Assembly (NCBI GenBank): GCA_963930775.1
Contig: OZ005697.1
Location: 3,680,292-3,744,291 of the forward strand
Length of the DNA: 64,000 bases
Reading direction: 5' to 3'
DNA from: Cliona cf. orientalis
Taxonomy: Eukaryota; Porifera; Demospongiae; Clionaida; Clionaidae
Shown here: in pieces, positions 9,515 to 21,650 of the stretch
Layout: each line of letters starts with the position of its first letter
Numbering within the stretch: position 1 is the first letter of the stretch
Notes under the pieces: generated by a model
Told to the model about the DNA's origin: nothing
What the model saw: the letters and a program-made list of their open reading frames with translations, nothing else
Databases searched by the model: none
Made by a program: the position numbers and the translations under genes

Positions 9515-9915
9515 CAGTCAAGCCTCCGATAACGGACCCTCCGAGAAGCGGACATCCGGAAACCACGCCCTTAAATTAATGATGCCACGCCCACCTTTGC
9601 TGCAATCTAGGCGGTCGCGATATTGTGCCGCATGCGCGATAATAATATTAGCCTTGAATCCAGATAACGATTTGGAGTAGCCAGTACTTCAGAAACAAAA
9701 AAAATTCAGTCTGTACTATGTTGATACCGAAGACTGAACATACCAATCACTTGATTATCATCTCTACTGCTCTTATCATACATTTACTAACTTGTTATTA
9801 AGGATAATACAATCAAAATGGGTTGAGAAATCATGAACCTCCGAGATAGGGACAACCTCCGAACAAAGGACAAGAGGCCCGTTCCCAAAGTGTCCTTTGT
9901 TCGGAGGCTCGACTG
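9515..9915. mobile_element. pogo/mariner-like MITE, copy 1 (TA target site)
   Basis: Ends are CAGTCAAGCCTCCGA and, inverted, CAGTCGAGCCTCCGA, flanked by TA at 9513-9514 and 9916-9917. No coding. It lacks ~150 bp present in the copy at 33597-34145; the deletion runs between two short gcggaca repeats. Placement in pogo/Tc1-mariner rests on the TA target and CAGT start. Confidence 0.75.
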
Positions 9916-9955
9916 TATATGTACATTTTTTAAAGATTTATGATCTCTCTTTTAG

Positions 9956-11412
9956 GAGTTTGTCAGTTGTACAGTAAACGACGAGCAATGAGGATGAAAA
10001 GGATAGTCGACAAAAAACAAATGTATGTTCTTCCTCCCTTCCTCCCCTCCCCCCCCCCCCCCCCCCCCCCCCCAATCTTTCTCTCTCTTTCACTCACTCA
10101 CTCGGTCTCTCCTATAATTTTAATCTTACTTGCACTTTCTCTCTCCCTTTCTTTTACTTTTCGTTTGCAACCAGGGGAATGAAAAAAGTTATTCTCATTA
10201 AAGAAAACTCCTTCTCTTAAAGGCAATAGAGCTTCATCTAGGGAAAGATCTCCTTCAGCAACACCCTCGATTCATATGGAAGATAGTACAGATGGGAATG
10301 AAGATAAGCAAACTGACAGGGAAGTCGATCTCACCTTCAACTATGTCCGATTCAGAGCAGCCTGCTGGACCTAACAGAGTGGATGAAGGTTCTATTAATG
10401 GATGTGAGGCTGCTAATAGCATTGGAGTATTCGCAGCTAGTGGTGATGCTAGTGAAGCTGGTGGTGGTATGGTGATGATCTCACAGAGGATGAAAGAGAA
10501 ACAGTAAGTCATGTTTGTGTGATAATCATGCAATACTATTACCAATGAATGTCTGGATGCTCGTTATATCATTACATTAATATTATTAGGATAATACTAA
10601 GTACATAGTTCTCTCTACCCTACATATGCATCATGTGACCAGACCATTAGGACTTTTATTTTGCTTGTTGTACATGTATGTAATGAGTAGTGTATTATTA
10701 ATACAAAGTATACTAACTAGAAATCGAATTGAATATGAATATAAAGATTTTTTTCCATACTAGCTACCACCTTTCCAAAATTTAATAATCTGTTTTCTCA
10801 CAGTAGACTATACAGTAATGTACATGTATTGTAATTTCATGTTCAATAGTTTGAGCATGAGCAACTGTTTACTGAGATGAACAGCATGGTGGATGAGGTG
10901 AGGCAGATTGAAGGAAAGGTGCTAGAGATATGAGATATTCACAGAGAATGTACTCTCACAGGTGAAAGCTTTTATGTTTTGACGACCTTTACCATAACTT
11001 ATCGACGACCCTTACCAACTAGGGCAAAACTGAGTGATGAGAATGAGCATTTTTTTGTGGTGGGGACGGAGGGGATGATTCTGTCAAGCAGATTAATGTA
11101 AAGGTACATGTATGTATGGAGGTATGCTAGTGGTATGGGATGATGGGATAAACAACAAGTCCAGAGTGTCCACCAAAGAAACATTAATTTTTGACTAATA
11201 CAATGTCAAGTAGATCATGGGAATGAGAGCCTAGTTCTAATAACACTATAAAAACAATGTTGCGATTACTAGTGGTAAACTAGCTGTGTGTACATGCATA
11301 GCTCTACTAGCTTAATCTACTGTTATTTCAGGCTGTGGGGCTGGATATCATCCATGGCCAAGCTGTGGAGGCATCGGAGAATGTCAAGGAGGGAAATGAG
11401 CAAGTGAGAGGA
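9956..11412 (+). pseudogene. syntaxin-18-like gene fragment, copy a
   Basis: Four exon-like blocks in the order of STX18, an ER Qa-SNARE. 9956-10022 encodes VCQLYSKRRAMRMKRIVDKK, close to the linker region before the SNARE motif. About 10219-10502 is an acidic linker ending DDLTEDERET before a GTAAGT donor. 10850-10961 encodes the first SNARE half (FTEMNSMVDEVRQIEG). 11332-11412 encodes the second half (LDIIHGQAVEASENVKEGNE). The first SNARE exon lacks about a dozen bases kept in copy d (47419-47549), giving a stop after KVLEI. No transmembrane exon was found. An intron-bearing, decayed duplicate; the identification rests on remembered human STX18 and is strong for the SNARE exons. Confidence 0.75.
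10047..10073 (+). repeat. poly-C tract and polypyrimidine stretch in an intron of syntaxin copy a
   Basis: About 25 consecutive C, followed by CT-rich sequence to 10155. The paralogous copy has a shorter run at about 34283-34306. Length is likely to be unstable and error-prone in assembly. Confidence 0.85.
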
Positions 11413-11769
11413 GTAAGTCTATCTATGGATATCATTGTATGCACTGTACGTGTGTACACAATATTTTGACAAAAGTAAAGAGACTGGGACAGAATACTAT
11501 TCGTTGTATTTTAATATTATTATATTAAATTTTATTGCAATATTATCCCATGGAGCCATTCTTGCTTACGGCTACAAAAGTTTAATAGTATAACTTGCTG
11601 CTCCACATAGCTCGCTTTTGCATGCTATGGTATTCACTGTACCGCAAGCAAAAATTAATGACATTGTATCATCACAGTACATAGGTTTAATATTTCGGAT
11701 ATAACCTGTTACTTAGGGTACAATTTATGACTATATAAGTAAATAGAAAAATGTCACATAGTTTTATTG

Positions 11770-12660
11770 TTAAGAGCATAGTTTTGAGCGGACTTTCATT
11801 TCCACAAAATCAAGGTATAGATTTTGCCATATCTGTGCACGAGTGCGGGTTAGTTCACAGAAATTACACCTACCATACCACCAGCCACCTCCATCCCTTT
11901 CGATAGCACAATTGCTGCTTTTATCATCATTATCGTTATCATAAGTGGAAAATGGTCTCCCATTGTTGTATGCAAGAGTATCAAAAGTGGTAGGTCCTTT
12001 CGCTTGTCCAATGTGAAGGGTATATTTATTTTCAGGTCGGTCAACAACGAAGTGATCGTAAGTCCAGAGGAACGAGCTTCCATTAGTGAAGTTTAGTAAG
12101 AGCCTAAGCTGCACCGATTGTCTAGAGGTGAGGCAGTGGATGTTGCGAAGTCCATACCAAAATTCAGTGTTCAAATATCCAAATCCTTGGACGTAGTCAT
12201 TCCAATTACGTGAAAAATTCACCGGTTGAGCAATATCAGATTTTCTTCTCAGTATTACTGTCCATCCTCCATCTTTCCCATCTGTGCAATGAGCTTGCTG
12301 CGTCAGAACATCATCATGAAAAGCATGCACTTTTCCACCACAAACATCACTAATCTGATAAATGCCACTATCTGGTTGGCTTGAATTTAGTACTTCTGCA
12401 CTAAACTTGATAGCGTTATTTGCCTGAAATATGAATTTTTATCCATAATAATCAGATTTATGCATACATGCATTATACATAGTTCTGTTGAAAGCATTAA
12501 AGCTCACCTCACAGCAGTCCTTGTAGACAGCTTCATTGCAGGTCTCCTTGAGATCCAAGACTTTCTGTAGAGCAGCCTGGTACTCAGTAGCGCAGTGTTG
12601 ATGAGAATTTACTATGACCATAAGGCCAAAAACCAGGAGACCAACGCCATGAACATTCAT
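11770..12660 (-). CDS. FReD-1: secreted fibrinogen-related protein, two exons
   Basis: Exon 1 is 12660-12508 (51 codons); exon 2 is 12423-11770. Donor GAG|GTGAGC and acceptor cag|GCA are both phase 0, giving about 268 residues. Residues 1-20 form a signal peptide, followed by a short helix (QYQAALQKVLDLKETC) with a Cys cluster (KDCCE). The fibrinogen C-terminal domain follows: GGWTVILRR, EFWYGLRNIH, an acidic Ca2+-type loop (DNDND) with the conserved NCA, GGWW and the final VEMKVRS. FReDs bind sugars or acetylated groups and often act in innate recognition; that role is inferred. It is the most diverged of three paralogs here; the frame is intact. A TATA box lies at 12748-12755. Confidence 0.85.
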
Positions 12661-12747
12661 CCTTAGTTGCTCAAATCGGTCGCTTGTATAGCTAGTATTA
12701 TTGTAGCAGTGAAAAAGTGAGTTTACTGCATAGCCTTGTATGAGTGG

Positions 12748-12755
12748 TTTATATA
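12748..12755 (-). promoter_or_regulatory. TATA box of FReD-1
   Basis: TATATAAA on the minus strand, 88 bp before the ATG. The other two FReD genes have a TATA-like site at a comparable distance. Confidence 0.65.
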
Positions 12756-12799
12756 CACATGAGGCGGATGTGTATACAATTCAAACAAACCACAATAAA

Positions 12800-13445
12800 G
12801 CTCTATAGAAGTGGCTTGTACTATGTACATCAGCAGGCTCTGCCCAGCTGTGCTTCAGCATAGATAGGACTGGTGGTGCCTTTCATCTTATGACTCCAAC
12901 CATAGTATAGCTTCCAGACTTAGATAGTGAATCAGGTTATCGTGATAACAGATTTCCACTGAAATTCAGAGTAGATAGTCTTATTCATTTTGGTTACAGA
13001 TCAAAGGTAAAATCCTTTCTGTATTCCATTGACCACAGCAAAGAAAGCAGAAGGAGTGGGACATTGTACATGTCTCTCTACAGTCTGCCTGATAACCTGC
13101 GCTTATCTTAATTATTGTCTCTGCCCCATATCCTTCATGATCAATGTGACTACCACTGTATCTGGATAATAATTATGTCACTACACTGTGAAGACTTACT
13201 TGATGTCAGTAAATAGGTCATCGGATGCCACCTACACAGATACGAGTACAGTAAGCAATCGCGTGTTGCGGGGATCACTGATACAAGTTGTGGGTATGGT
13301 TTTGATTACTGAATTTTGTGGCCACAATTATTCTTTTGTGGAGGCCATATTTTAGTAATTGTATAAAGCATGAGTATACGCCACCACTCCTAGTCATAGT
13401 ATTTCTGTATAATTTTCTGGTATACTGACATTAATTTTATCCACA
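12800..13445. repeat. segmental duplicate, no gene recognised
   Basis: Positions about 12800-13240 match 35515-35960 (agaagtggcttgtactatg and following). A shorter related piece is at about 19705-19765. No coding signal survives in all copies. Confidence 0.6.
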
Positions 13446-13790
13446 TTTTTAGCTCACATCAACTTTATCCATGATAATATTCTTTGTGTATGCTATAATC
13501 ACCCTCACTGTTGTACTGCTAGCGATAATCAACGTTCAACCTTTCAAGAAGTCGGCCGTACGTTACCCCTCAACTGATCCAATATCCTTGATCCTACTAA
13601 GCCTAACTTTTGTCACTAACATGGGAAGGGATGTTACGAGTAGAGAAAATCTGTTCTTCCATTACATCATGACAATGCTTGCATAATTATCAGTAATAAT
13701 TGTTCCCATAACTTACATAGCTTTCTTCATAACTCTGTGGCTGATCAGAAGAGTTAAGTGGATCCATCAGTTGATTAATAGGTAGAAATA
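13446..13790 (+). pseudogene. 3' fragment of the polytopic membrane protein gene, inverted
   Basis: Translates to the last ~105 residues of the membrane protein family (AIINVQPFKKSAVRYPSTDP and RRVKWIHQLINR). It lies on the opposite strand to the three full genes. A two-base insertion (cttgcaTAAttatcag) creates a stop at about 13684 and shifts the frame. The family's 3' flank also matches to about 13900, so this is a copied segment and not a processed gene. Confidence 0.85.
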
Positions 13791-14002
13791 TCAGTGGCAA
13801 TTAGCATATACTGATTAAGTGAAGATATAGTGAGTATATGTGGAACTATACAGTATGCATGTTCATTGCGAATGATTACTCTTCCAATTTGTAGAAGTTT
13901 TCAAATTGAAATTCAAGCTTCAGCTTAAGTATGCACATGCCAACGCAGATACAAAGAACTCCTCACTCGCTGGTACAAGATTAGTACGGTGGGAACGGTT
14001 TC

Positions 14003-14510
14003 ATAAATAACTAGAGCTCTGTAGAGCACATACCCCGCGCGCTCTGTAGCCACTGTAGCGTACTAGTATAGCCTCGTCCCCAGGCCCCTCCCAAAGCGTT
14101 GGGAGGGGCCTGTGGATGAGGCTACGTACTAGTACTGCAACACTCTGCGGCAGAGCTGTTTTATGACCTGACGACCCTTTCCAATACAGAGCTTTGAGCA
14201 TGCGCAGTCGCATCAGCATGCCAAAAGAGTGGGTGTGGTCGATAAACCACAGGCATGTTGAACCGAAAATGCACGATTTGTAGCACTAGTAAGCCTTTTT
14301 GAGCAATTCGAAGCCCGTACAAACCCGTTTTTCACCGATATCTATCGATTGGTTGTGCTTACAGCACGCATAGACGCCTAGAACTCGAGATCTGGCGATT
14401 TTCGCTGGCACTGCCGACGACGACAACAACGACAACGACAACGACAACAACGACAGACGGACAAACCGATTGCTTTACCCCTTGCGCATGCGCGCGGGGT
14501 AATGACTACC
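14003..14510. mobile_element. MITE-like element ending in ATACCCCGCGC / GCGCGGGGTAAT, copy 1
   Basis: Begins actagagctctgtagagcac, then ataccccgcgc; ends gcgcgcggggtaatgac. A run of GACAAC-type triplets (about 14417-14460) precedes the right end. Related copies are at 14728-15345 and 44668-45257. An inner foldback lies at 14066-14127. Confidence 0.55.
14066..14127. repeat. 62-bp foldback (tagcctcgtccccaggccc)
   Basis: Arms tagcctcgtccccaggccc and its near-complement gggcctgtggatgaggcta lie around a short spacer (aagcg). Similar foldbacks are at 36401-36452 and 49965-50025. Confidence 0.75.
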
Positions 14511-14727
14511 AATATACTAAGGCAGGGTACTAGCCAAGCTGTTCAAATTCAGCATTTTGCATGCTGCCGGTGACTGTCTGGTCCAGAGAAAATGCTTATG
14601 CATGCATAAATTTAACTTGGAGTAAACAGCGTATAAATTATACAGCTTTATGTGGTGCAGAATATCCTACTATAGTAGGGGCATGTAGTGCCTATAGTGC
14701 AGTGACAAGCTAAGGACACTATGCTGT

Positions 14728-15345
14728 GCTGTAGAGCACATACCCCGTGCACACATTGCACAATCTATGGAATTGCTCTTGTGTGCATGGCTATAATAAT
14801 TTTGTGAACTTCAGAAAAGTAGTGGAAATGCTGCTTAATTATACATAGCTACTGGAGGTCCTGGTGACAAAAAGCACTCTCTCTGCACCAGATCTAGACT
14901 ACCAGTACTAGGAGATATGAACTACTGATACTTCTAATATTTATTGTAATAGTATAGCCATCTTGTTATGATTTAGCTCCATAGGGCTGCAGATTTCAGC
15001 CCTGTCAGCGGATGCGGATAGACTATAGATATCACAAGCATTATTAAGTTAATTTTGACAATCTTTACCAGTTATATTCTTGGCTACTTGGTTGTGTGCA
15101 TGAGCAGAAAACATAATAGTCATGCATTATGCATTGAGTAGGCATTGTTGATAGGTGTGGTTACATTGACTAACAAAGAGGCACTAATTATGACGCCTGT
15201 GGACTGTGTTCCATTGATTCGTTGTGCTTATGAGTCGCTTAGATGCCTATATCTCGAGATATGGCGATTTTTGTGCTCACGACAACGAGAACAACGACAC
15301 AACCGATTACTTCACCCCTTGCGCATGAGCGCGGGTAATAATTAG
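14728..15345. mobile_element. MITE-like element, copy 2 of the ATACCCCGCGC family
   Basis: Begins tgctgtagagcacatacccc and ends cttgcgcatgagcgcgggta. It matches 44668-45257 over nearly its whole length. No coding. Confidence 0.55.
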
Positions 15346-16530
15346 CTATGTCTGATGGTGGATTTTCATGAAATTGATTGTGTCTGATGGTTAATTAGTT
15401 ATTCGATGATAACTTAAATTTATCTGTCAGTGAACACTTGAAATAGACCTGTCGAGGACTTAAATTATGTCTGGATAGGCAAAAACTCAAAATTAATTGC
15501 GTCCTGGCCTAATTTAGCCTGTTAATTATGTCTGGACTATCCAAATGCCCAGATTGTTCCTCAAAAGGGATGTATCATCATTAAATGGAATAGCCCAATG
15601 CATAAGCATTTTCACTGGACCAGATAGTCACCGGCAGCATGCAAAATACTGAATTCAAACAGCTAGGCTAGTTAGTGTACTAACATTTTTAGCTCAAAGC
15701 CATCCATGCATGAAAATTACTGGCGGCATGCAAAATGTTAACCTGAACAGCTAGGCTAGTACTCAGGTATTTTTTCCCACCTTTTGCCATAAAAAAGGTA
15801 GTTCAAAGCCAGCCTAATTAACCTTCCAGCTTGTTGCCTGCTGCTTTTCTGAATTCAAAATAAACTATTCTAGTGAAAGCACACCCAATTAACATTGTGG
15901 TCAGTAGCTAGTCTGTATAGGAACCCATCCTGTAGCTATATTATAATATAACTTGGTATGTTACTTGGTAGCAGTTACCATGTATAGCAACATAATTTTC
16001 AATCCCAAAATTAACCGTGGGACAGTTAAAGGTGCACTATAGAGGGTCATTATAGTACGTTAACGGGTCAGTAGTGACTGCTACTTGTTGGTTTTGCAAT
16101 ATTATAGCTACAGCCCTTGGGCCTTGCCCTCGTCATGGTGCTGTATATATGTGGTTACTATACACTCTGAATTATATTCCATATAGGGGTGTATTAACTG
16201 TACCATGATAATATTGTCATTTCCTTGACCAGACCTACAATATTATCATAGACCATAAATCTTATAATTTATCAGCATACTGTACTAGACAATTCCAGCA
16301 ACTGTAAGTGTCCGTTGCCACTTGCCCTTTTGTTATCATGTGTGGAAGGCCGCTCTCATGCCTTCTATGAGATGATAAACTACAGGAAATTGTGGTTCAG
16401 TAATTGAAAAGTGTTTAACGCAAGAATGTTGCAATTACTACCTAGTGTAACTTATAATATGGTACTGGAAAATAGGGATCTGGCTTAAGTTGGGGCTGCA
16501 AAACGTCCATCCCATTAGAGTCGACAGTAC
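15346..16530. other. no gene recognised
   Basis: AT-rich sequence without a supported gene. Two short related stretches (about 14525-14580 and 15610-15660: ggaccagatagtcaccggca or its complement) suggest old repeat DNA. Confidence 0.5.
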
Positions 16531-16852
16531 TAGGGTGGGGTTCAGTTTGGAGGATAGTTGACAGAAAAAATGTATGTTTCTCCTCCTTACCATATCTCTC
16601 TCTCTCCATCTCTCCTAATATTAACGTTGCTCACACTTTCTGTCTCTCTTTCTTTTAGTTTCGTTTGCAATCAGAGGAATGAAAAAATAATAATAGAGCT
16701 TCATCTAGGGTAATTAAGCCTCCTTCAGCAACACCCTCGATCTGTATAGAAGATAGTACAAATGGAAATGAAGCTAGATAAACTGACAGGGAAGCCTTAC
16801 TTTCAACTATATCCAAATTAGTGCTGCCTACTGGACCTAACAGAAGTGCTAT

Positions 16853-17325
16853 TCAGTGGCGTAGGAAGATGTTTTTGAGCAGGGGGGCTGAAAGTAAGCA
16901 GGTGAAGACTTGCTTTATGCGTGCATAGCGTGCAAAAGCTAGGGGGGTCTGGGGGCATGCTCCCCCAGGAAAATTTTGGAGTTTTAGACCTTCTGAGAGC
17001 TTTTCTAGTGCATTTTCGAGGACATTCTGGACTCTTAGCTTGTCATATGTGAACACAGATCAGTAGTGACTACTGATCTGTGTTCACATGTGGCAATTAT
17101 TGGTAACTACACACCATGGGGCTAAGATACACCACAATCATGAATAACTCAACCCTGATTGTGGCAACAGATGAAAAAGAAAAGTGCAAACCTCAGAGGG
17201 TGAGCCCCACCCCCTGGCTTGTACAGCAGTCTAAAAATCAGATGGGCTCTGCCCCCCAATCTTATGACTGGGGGGGCAATTGCCCCCCCCCCCCAGCCCC
17301 CCTGGTTCTTACGCCAGTGCTATTT
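16853..17325. mobile_element. hAT-like MITE
   Basis: Ends CAGTGGCGTAGGAAG and inverted CACTGGCGTAAGAAC. The flanks share TGCTATT, a likely 7-8 bp target duplication. G/C-homopolymer-rich interior, no coding. Assignment to hAT rests on the CAGTGGCG end and duplication length. Confidence 0.6.
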
Positions 17326-17473
17326 GAGGTGTGAAAGTACTTCCATACAATAATATGTATATGTATGCTAGTGGTATGGGATGAGGGGATTAACAAGAAA
17401 CCTTGAGTGTCCTCCACTGTAGCAACACTTTTGACTAGTACAGTATCATGTAGATCATAGGTATGAGAATCTA

Positions 17474-17646
17474 CCGTAAATCGCAAATAATATTTTCGGA
17501 CAGCATGGCTTGTGCGAAAATTAAACGTACGAAATACATGCGCAATATTAACGACAATGCGGTACGGGGTCGTTTGTCCGAAAATTATTTAACGCGAAAA
17601 ATTATCGCATGAAATATTTTAGACACGAAATATTCGCGATTTACGG
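17474..17646. mobile_element. 173-bp MITE with TA target site
   Basis: Inverted ends CCGTAAATCGC(A) and CCGTAAATCGCG, flanked by TA (17472-17473, 17647-17648). Copy a of the syntaxin block reads through the site uninterrupted near 11235. Confidence 0.8.
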
Positions 17647-17664
17647 TAGTTCCAATAACACTAG

Positions 17665-17974
17665 CAAGGGCGCCCGCAGAATTTTCTGAATAGGTAAGCA
17701 TGATATGATTGCGCGCGAAGCGCGCTGAAATTTTTTTTCGGATACGTTGACCACGCCCATTATTGACCTCGCACTGCGTAGATCGAGCAGCAAGAACGGT
17801 GAGACAATCATTCTGTTGTGAAATTTGAGCTTATTTCTGATCCTAAAGCCCAGTAAAGGTCTGAAATACGCTCAAAATTATACTATTTCCAACAGATAGA
17901 TGTATAAACTCAGATTACTGTGGTGAGAATGGTACGCACGTGCGTACTGTGCGTATATGGTGCGGGCGCCCTTG
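17665..17974. mobile_element. 310-bp MITE with 14-bp inverted repeats
   Basis: Perfect ends CAAGGGCGCCCGCA and TGCGGGCGCCCTTG. The flanks share ACTAG. The empty site in copy a is near 11250 (aataacacta). No coding. Confidence 0.8.
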
Positions 17975-18159
17975 ACTAGAGAGATGATGTTGCGATTACT
18001 AGTGGTAAACTAACTGTGTGTACATACATAGCTCTACTATAATATTATAGCTCACTTGTCAATGACTGTTATTTCAGGCTGTGGAGCTGGATATCATCCA
18101 TGGCCAAGCTGTGGAGGCATCGGAGAACGTCAAGGAGGGAAATGAGCAAGTGAGAGGGG

Positions 18160-19225
18160 TATATCTCATTATGGATGTCACATTTTATGCACCGCATGTG
18201 CGTACACACTATTCTTAACAAAAAATTCAATAAAGAGACAGGGATAGAATACTATAGTCACTCTACTTTTTCATCAGCACATGCATCGTAGTTGTTTTGT
18301 ATAGTGTGTATATTAGTGTGCTATAGCTACTACTTTTATACACTTACATGTACCTGGTGGTTTTATATCACACTAAAAACAAGGTGCTACTAGGCTTGGG
18401 TGTTTTCCCAGAACACTACAATAATTGCATTCTTGTGGTTTCCCTGTTGTAACACTGCATGCTAACAGTTTGTGCACTGAGGATTTCAATGATACATGTA
18501 GTACTTTGGTTATCCTAGACGTTGGTGAGTGTTCTGTAGATGTAGATTGTAATCACTTAGTCTAGCTAGCTACATGTACCCTACTTTGAAATCTCCATCA
18601 CATGCATTTTGGCGATCAAAAGAGCAAGGCCAGTTTTAGACCATGGGTATTCTAGTGTGATATATTTCATTGTGGGGGCGAGCGTTTGCGAGTTTGCGTG
18701 TGCATGGCACATGTAGCTATGCACAAATTATGCATTCGATATTGCAATGTCAGCACCCTCGCATTTCGGGTGCTATTGTTCTTGCCGTCCTTTTATTCTT
18801 TTTCAAGACTCAACTGCTAAATATGAGTTCGTTATCGAGCAACAAGCTGGAACGTACTGAGAAAGCTACTGTGACATACTGATCCGTTCGTCGCTTCTAC
18901 CCCGAGCTCTCTTTAATCGCACTCGCTCTCTATTGCTATCTTCTCTGTCTATTTCGTTCTCTGTAGCTAATGTTGGATCCGATATCATCGTCCTTGGGCC
19001 TTTCTTCCCGAATTCTTGATCTCCTTCGACTCTGAACATTTGAGCATGCACAAATAATTAGCAAAGAGAATAGAGAGCACATGTTATTTTCGTGTGCATG
19101 CTCAGTCAACCAAACTGGGCACACGGACTGACGGACAGATGGACAGATGAACTTCCGGTGAACAATCAAATGTGGGGGTCGCACACACTCGCCCCCAGTA
19201 ATCAGCATTATTGTAGATATCAATC
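18160..19225. other. no gene recognised
   Basis: No supported reading frame. Between about 18671 and 19197 the ends look loosely inverted (tgtgggggcgagcg and actcgcccccag), perhaps an old element. Confidence 0.4.
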
Positions 19226-19228
19226 CAA

Positions 19229-19521
19229 TCGAACAAGATTAGGGATAATCACATCCACTATATATACATCCCTATGTTTGCTTTTTGAGTAGGTGCAGGA
19301 AATAATTATAACTAACCAGGCAGGAGTGCAACAATCAAAGCTGATTATCCCCCACCCCCTATGAGCATATTGAATTTCTCGATCCCACATGCATATAATA
19401 TAGAAGATTCAAATTAAGGATAGCACCAAGGGGTCACCATCAATAGGCGTATGATAATGGAGAAAAGCAAGTGTAGGGAAGTATAGTGGATGTGATTATC
19501 CCTAAATTAAATCTTGTTCGT
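19229..19521. mobile_element. inverted-repeat element, ~290 bp
   Basis: Left arm gaacaagattagggataatc continues acatccactata; the right arm (about 19483-19521) is its complement with small differences. No coding. The target duplication is unclear. Confidence 0.65.
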
Positions 19522-20282
19522 GTACTTTTTGACCCTGCCATCCCTACTTCATCCACATTAATTTTATTTAATTATTTTTTTATACTTGTAATAATTATAG
19601 TGTTGTTCTATATAGTAATATTAAATCAGGCTATCATGGCAAGGGGTTTCCAAGGAAATTCATGCAGAATAGATATCCTTAATAATAATTATTAATATTT
19701 TAGTTGCAGATCAAAGGCAAATCCTTTCTGTATTCCATTGACCATACACAGCAAAGAAAATTGAAAGAGTGGCACATTGTCACTCTCGATCTGGCTAACC
19801 TTTCAGAAAAAAGATGTTTACAAATCATGCAGAGCATGAACTTGACAGATGTTGATAAAGCAATCATGATGACCTTCAACCACAACCATATGGATTCCTC
19901 CTGTTGGAGCTAAAGTACGTAACCATGTCCATTAGTCACCCACTTTGAAATTTGAAACTGCTGCACCTTAGCAACCACAATGCATGATTCTCATGCAGAC
20001 AGAGGGATCCAATGCATTTCAAACACAACAAAATTCCTGGACAGTAGGCTTGGGCCAAATATTCCTTTAAATTTTCCCATTATTCAAATAAATGTATATT
20101 CTTCAATATCCCCATTATATTCAAGGGAAAGTCACCTATTATTCTTAATGAATAATATTATGATAAGAATGTTAATGTATATTTGGTCCAACAGGTGCCG
20201 GATTACATGCAAATTAAGTTTTCTCTTTCTTGTAAGTTCTGAGACTTAAGGAGCTTTTAGCACTTCCAAAAGTGATCAACGA

Positions 20283-21645
20283 CTAGTTATCTGAGCTGTT
20301 TGCTCTAGTGCTTCTTCCATTTGATCACAGGCTGAATCATGTCACAATGGCACAAAGTTTTAACCATACTTTGTGCATGCGCAATACTTCCTTGAGCAAT
20401 TAAAAAGTCCATTATACAACTTCTTCAAGAATCTGCCTATTACACGAATATTTGGTCCAGGCCTACTAGACAATCAGTCATGATCTATATACATGTACAT
20501 TTATAATGCTAACATGATGCTATATTAAGCATCGTACAATATTATGCCATTGAATATACGTAGTGTTTTCTACAGCCATAAATTTAATATAGGTACTAAG
20601 TATCTGCTTCTAAGTACTCTGAAGAAAGCATGCAGAAAGGATCTAGTATTATCTGAGCTGTTTGCTCTAGTGCTTCTTCACAGGCTCAATCATGTCACAA
20701 TGGCACTAAGTTTTAACCATACTTTGTGCATGCGCAATACTTCCTTGAGCAATTAACCGATTATGGGCGGGGTTGTACGGGTCAATTGAACTTTGAACTC
20801 CGAAATACTTAACATGAAAATAAAGCGTCCTATAGACAAGCTTATTGTAGCTAAGTAACAGGCCTTAGCTACCTCTAAAGGCTTTGCTGACAACTACATA
20901 AGTTGCCAGAAGCCTCACGTTCTTCTGTCCCGCCGTACACTATCGAACTAAACGCTGTAGTAGCGTCTAAAAGCTTAGAAGCCTTCTTACCTCGATCATG
21001 GCCGCCGTCTTCAAGTCTGCCACTCGCGTTCAAGGTTGGCTTCACAAAGCGGCTACTCGTAGGTAGTCGCTATCCACTCGTCTAGCTATGGACCAAGCGC
21101 CATGGCTGTAGCTCTGTTGGTTCAACGATAATAGCCTCGAACGTTCGCCCGGATCGATCGTAATGGCGATCGAGCGGCTTGGTTAACGGTATCGGTCACA
21201 CCCACTTAATTGCTACTGGTGCGACCTGAAGCCATAACTTAGTAGCGGCGGTCAGCGGCTAACCACAAACCAGACGTAGAGCGTAGTAGCCTCGCGCTAT
21301 GCACGAAAAACGCGAAGAAAACGGCTTTGACGCCATTTGGCGTCAATCGCCTATAACGTACATTACGTATATGACGCCAATTGGCGTCTATCGCCCATAA
21401 TCGGTTAAAAAGTCCATTATTCAACTTCTTCAAGAATCTGCCTATTACACGAATATTTGGTCCAGGCCTACTAGACAATCAGTCATGATTTACATTTATA
21501 ATGCTAACATGATGCTATATTAAGCATCGTACAATATTATGCCATTGAATATACGTAGTGTTTTCTACAGCCATAAATTTAATATAGGTACTAAGTATCT
21601 GCTTCTAAGTACTCTGAAGAAAGCATGCAGAAAGGATCTAGTACT
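20283..21645. repeat. tandem duplication of ~365 bp, second copy interrupted
   Basis: Sequence from about 20283 to 20645 (ttatctgagctgtttgctct) is repeated from 20649 and resumes after an insert at 21405-21645. The copies are nearly identical, so the duplication is recent. No gene recognised. Confidence 0.85.
20753..21408. mobile_element. 648-bp TTAA-flanked element
   Basis: The element (20757-21404) has perfect 13-bp ends CCGATTATGGGCG, with TTAA on both sides (20753-20756, 21405-21408). The empty site is at 20400-20403 in the first tandem copy. No transposase. The termini differ from those of the 4.6 kb element, so it is a separate TTAA family, probably piggyBac-like. Confidence 0.9.
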
Positions 21646-21650
21646 ATAAT

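Larger units (their letters stand above)
16535..18158 (+). pseudogene. syntaxin-18-like gene fragment, copy b, heavily interrupted
   Basis: 16535-16570 retains a fragment of the linker exon (gatagttgacagaaaaaatg). 16703-16850 is the decayed acidic-linker exon. The second SNARE exon (18078-18158: ELDIIHGQAVEASENVKEG) is intact, but its donor is GTATAT, not GTAAGT. The first SNARE exon is missing. Three small transposons (16853-17325, 17474-17646, 17665-17974) sit in the region; copy a is empty at the latter two sites. Confidence 0.75.

Noticed and set aside
14390-14465. GACAAC microsatellite as a coding repeat
   Set aside because: Part of a MITE-like element with no open flanks.
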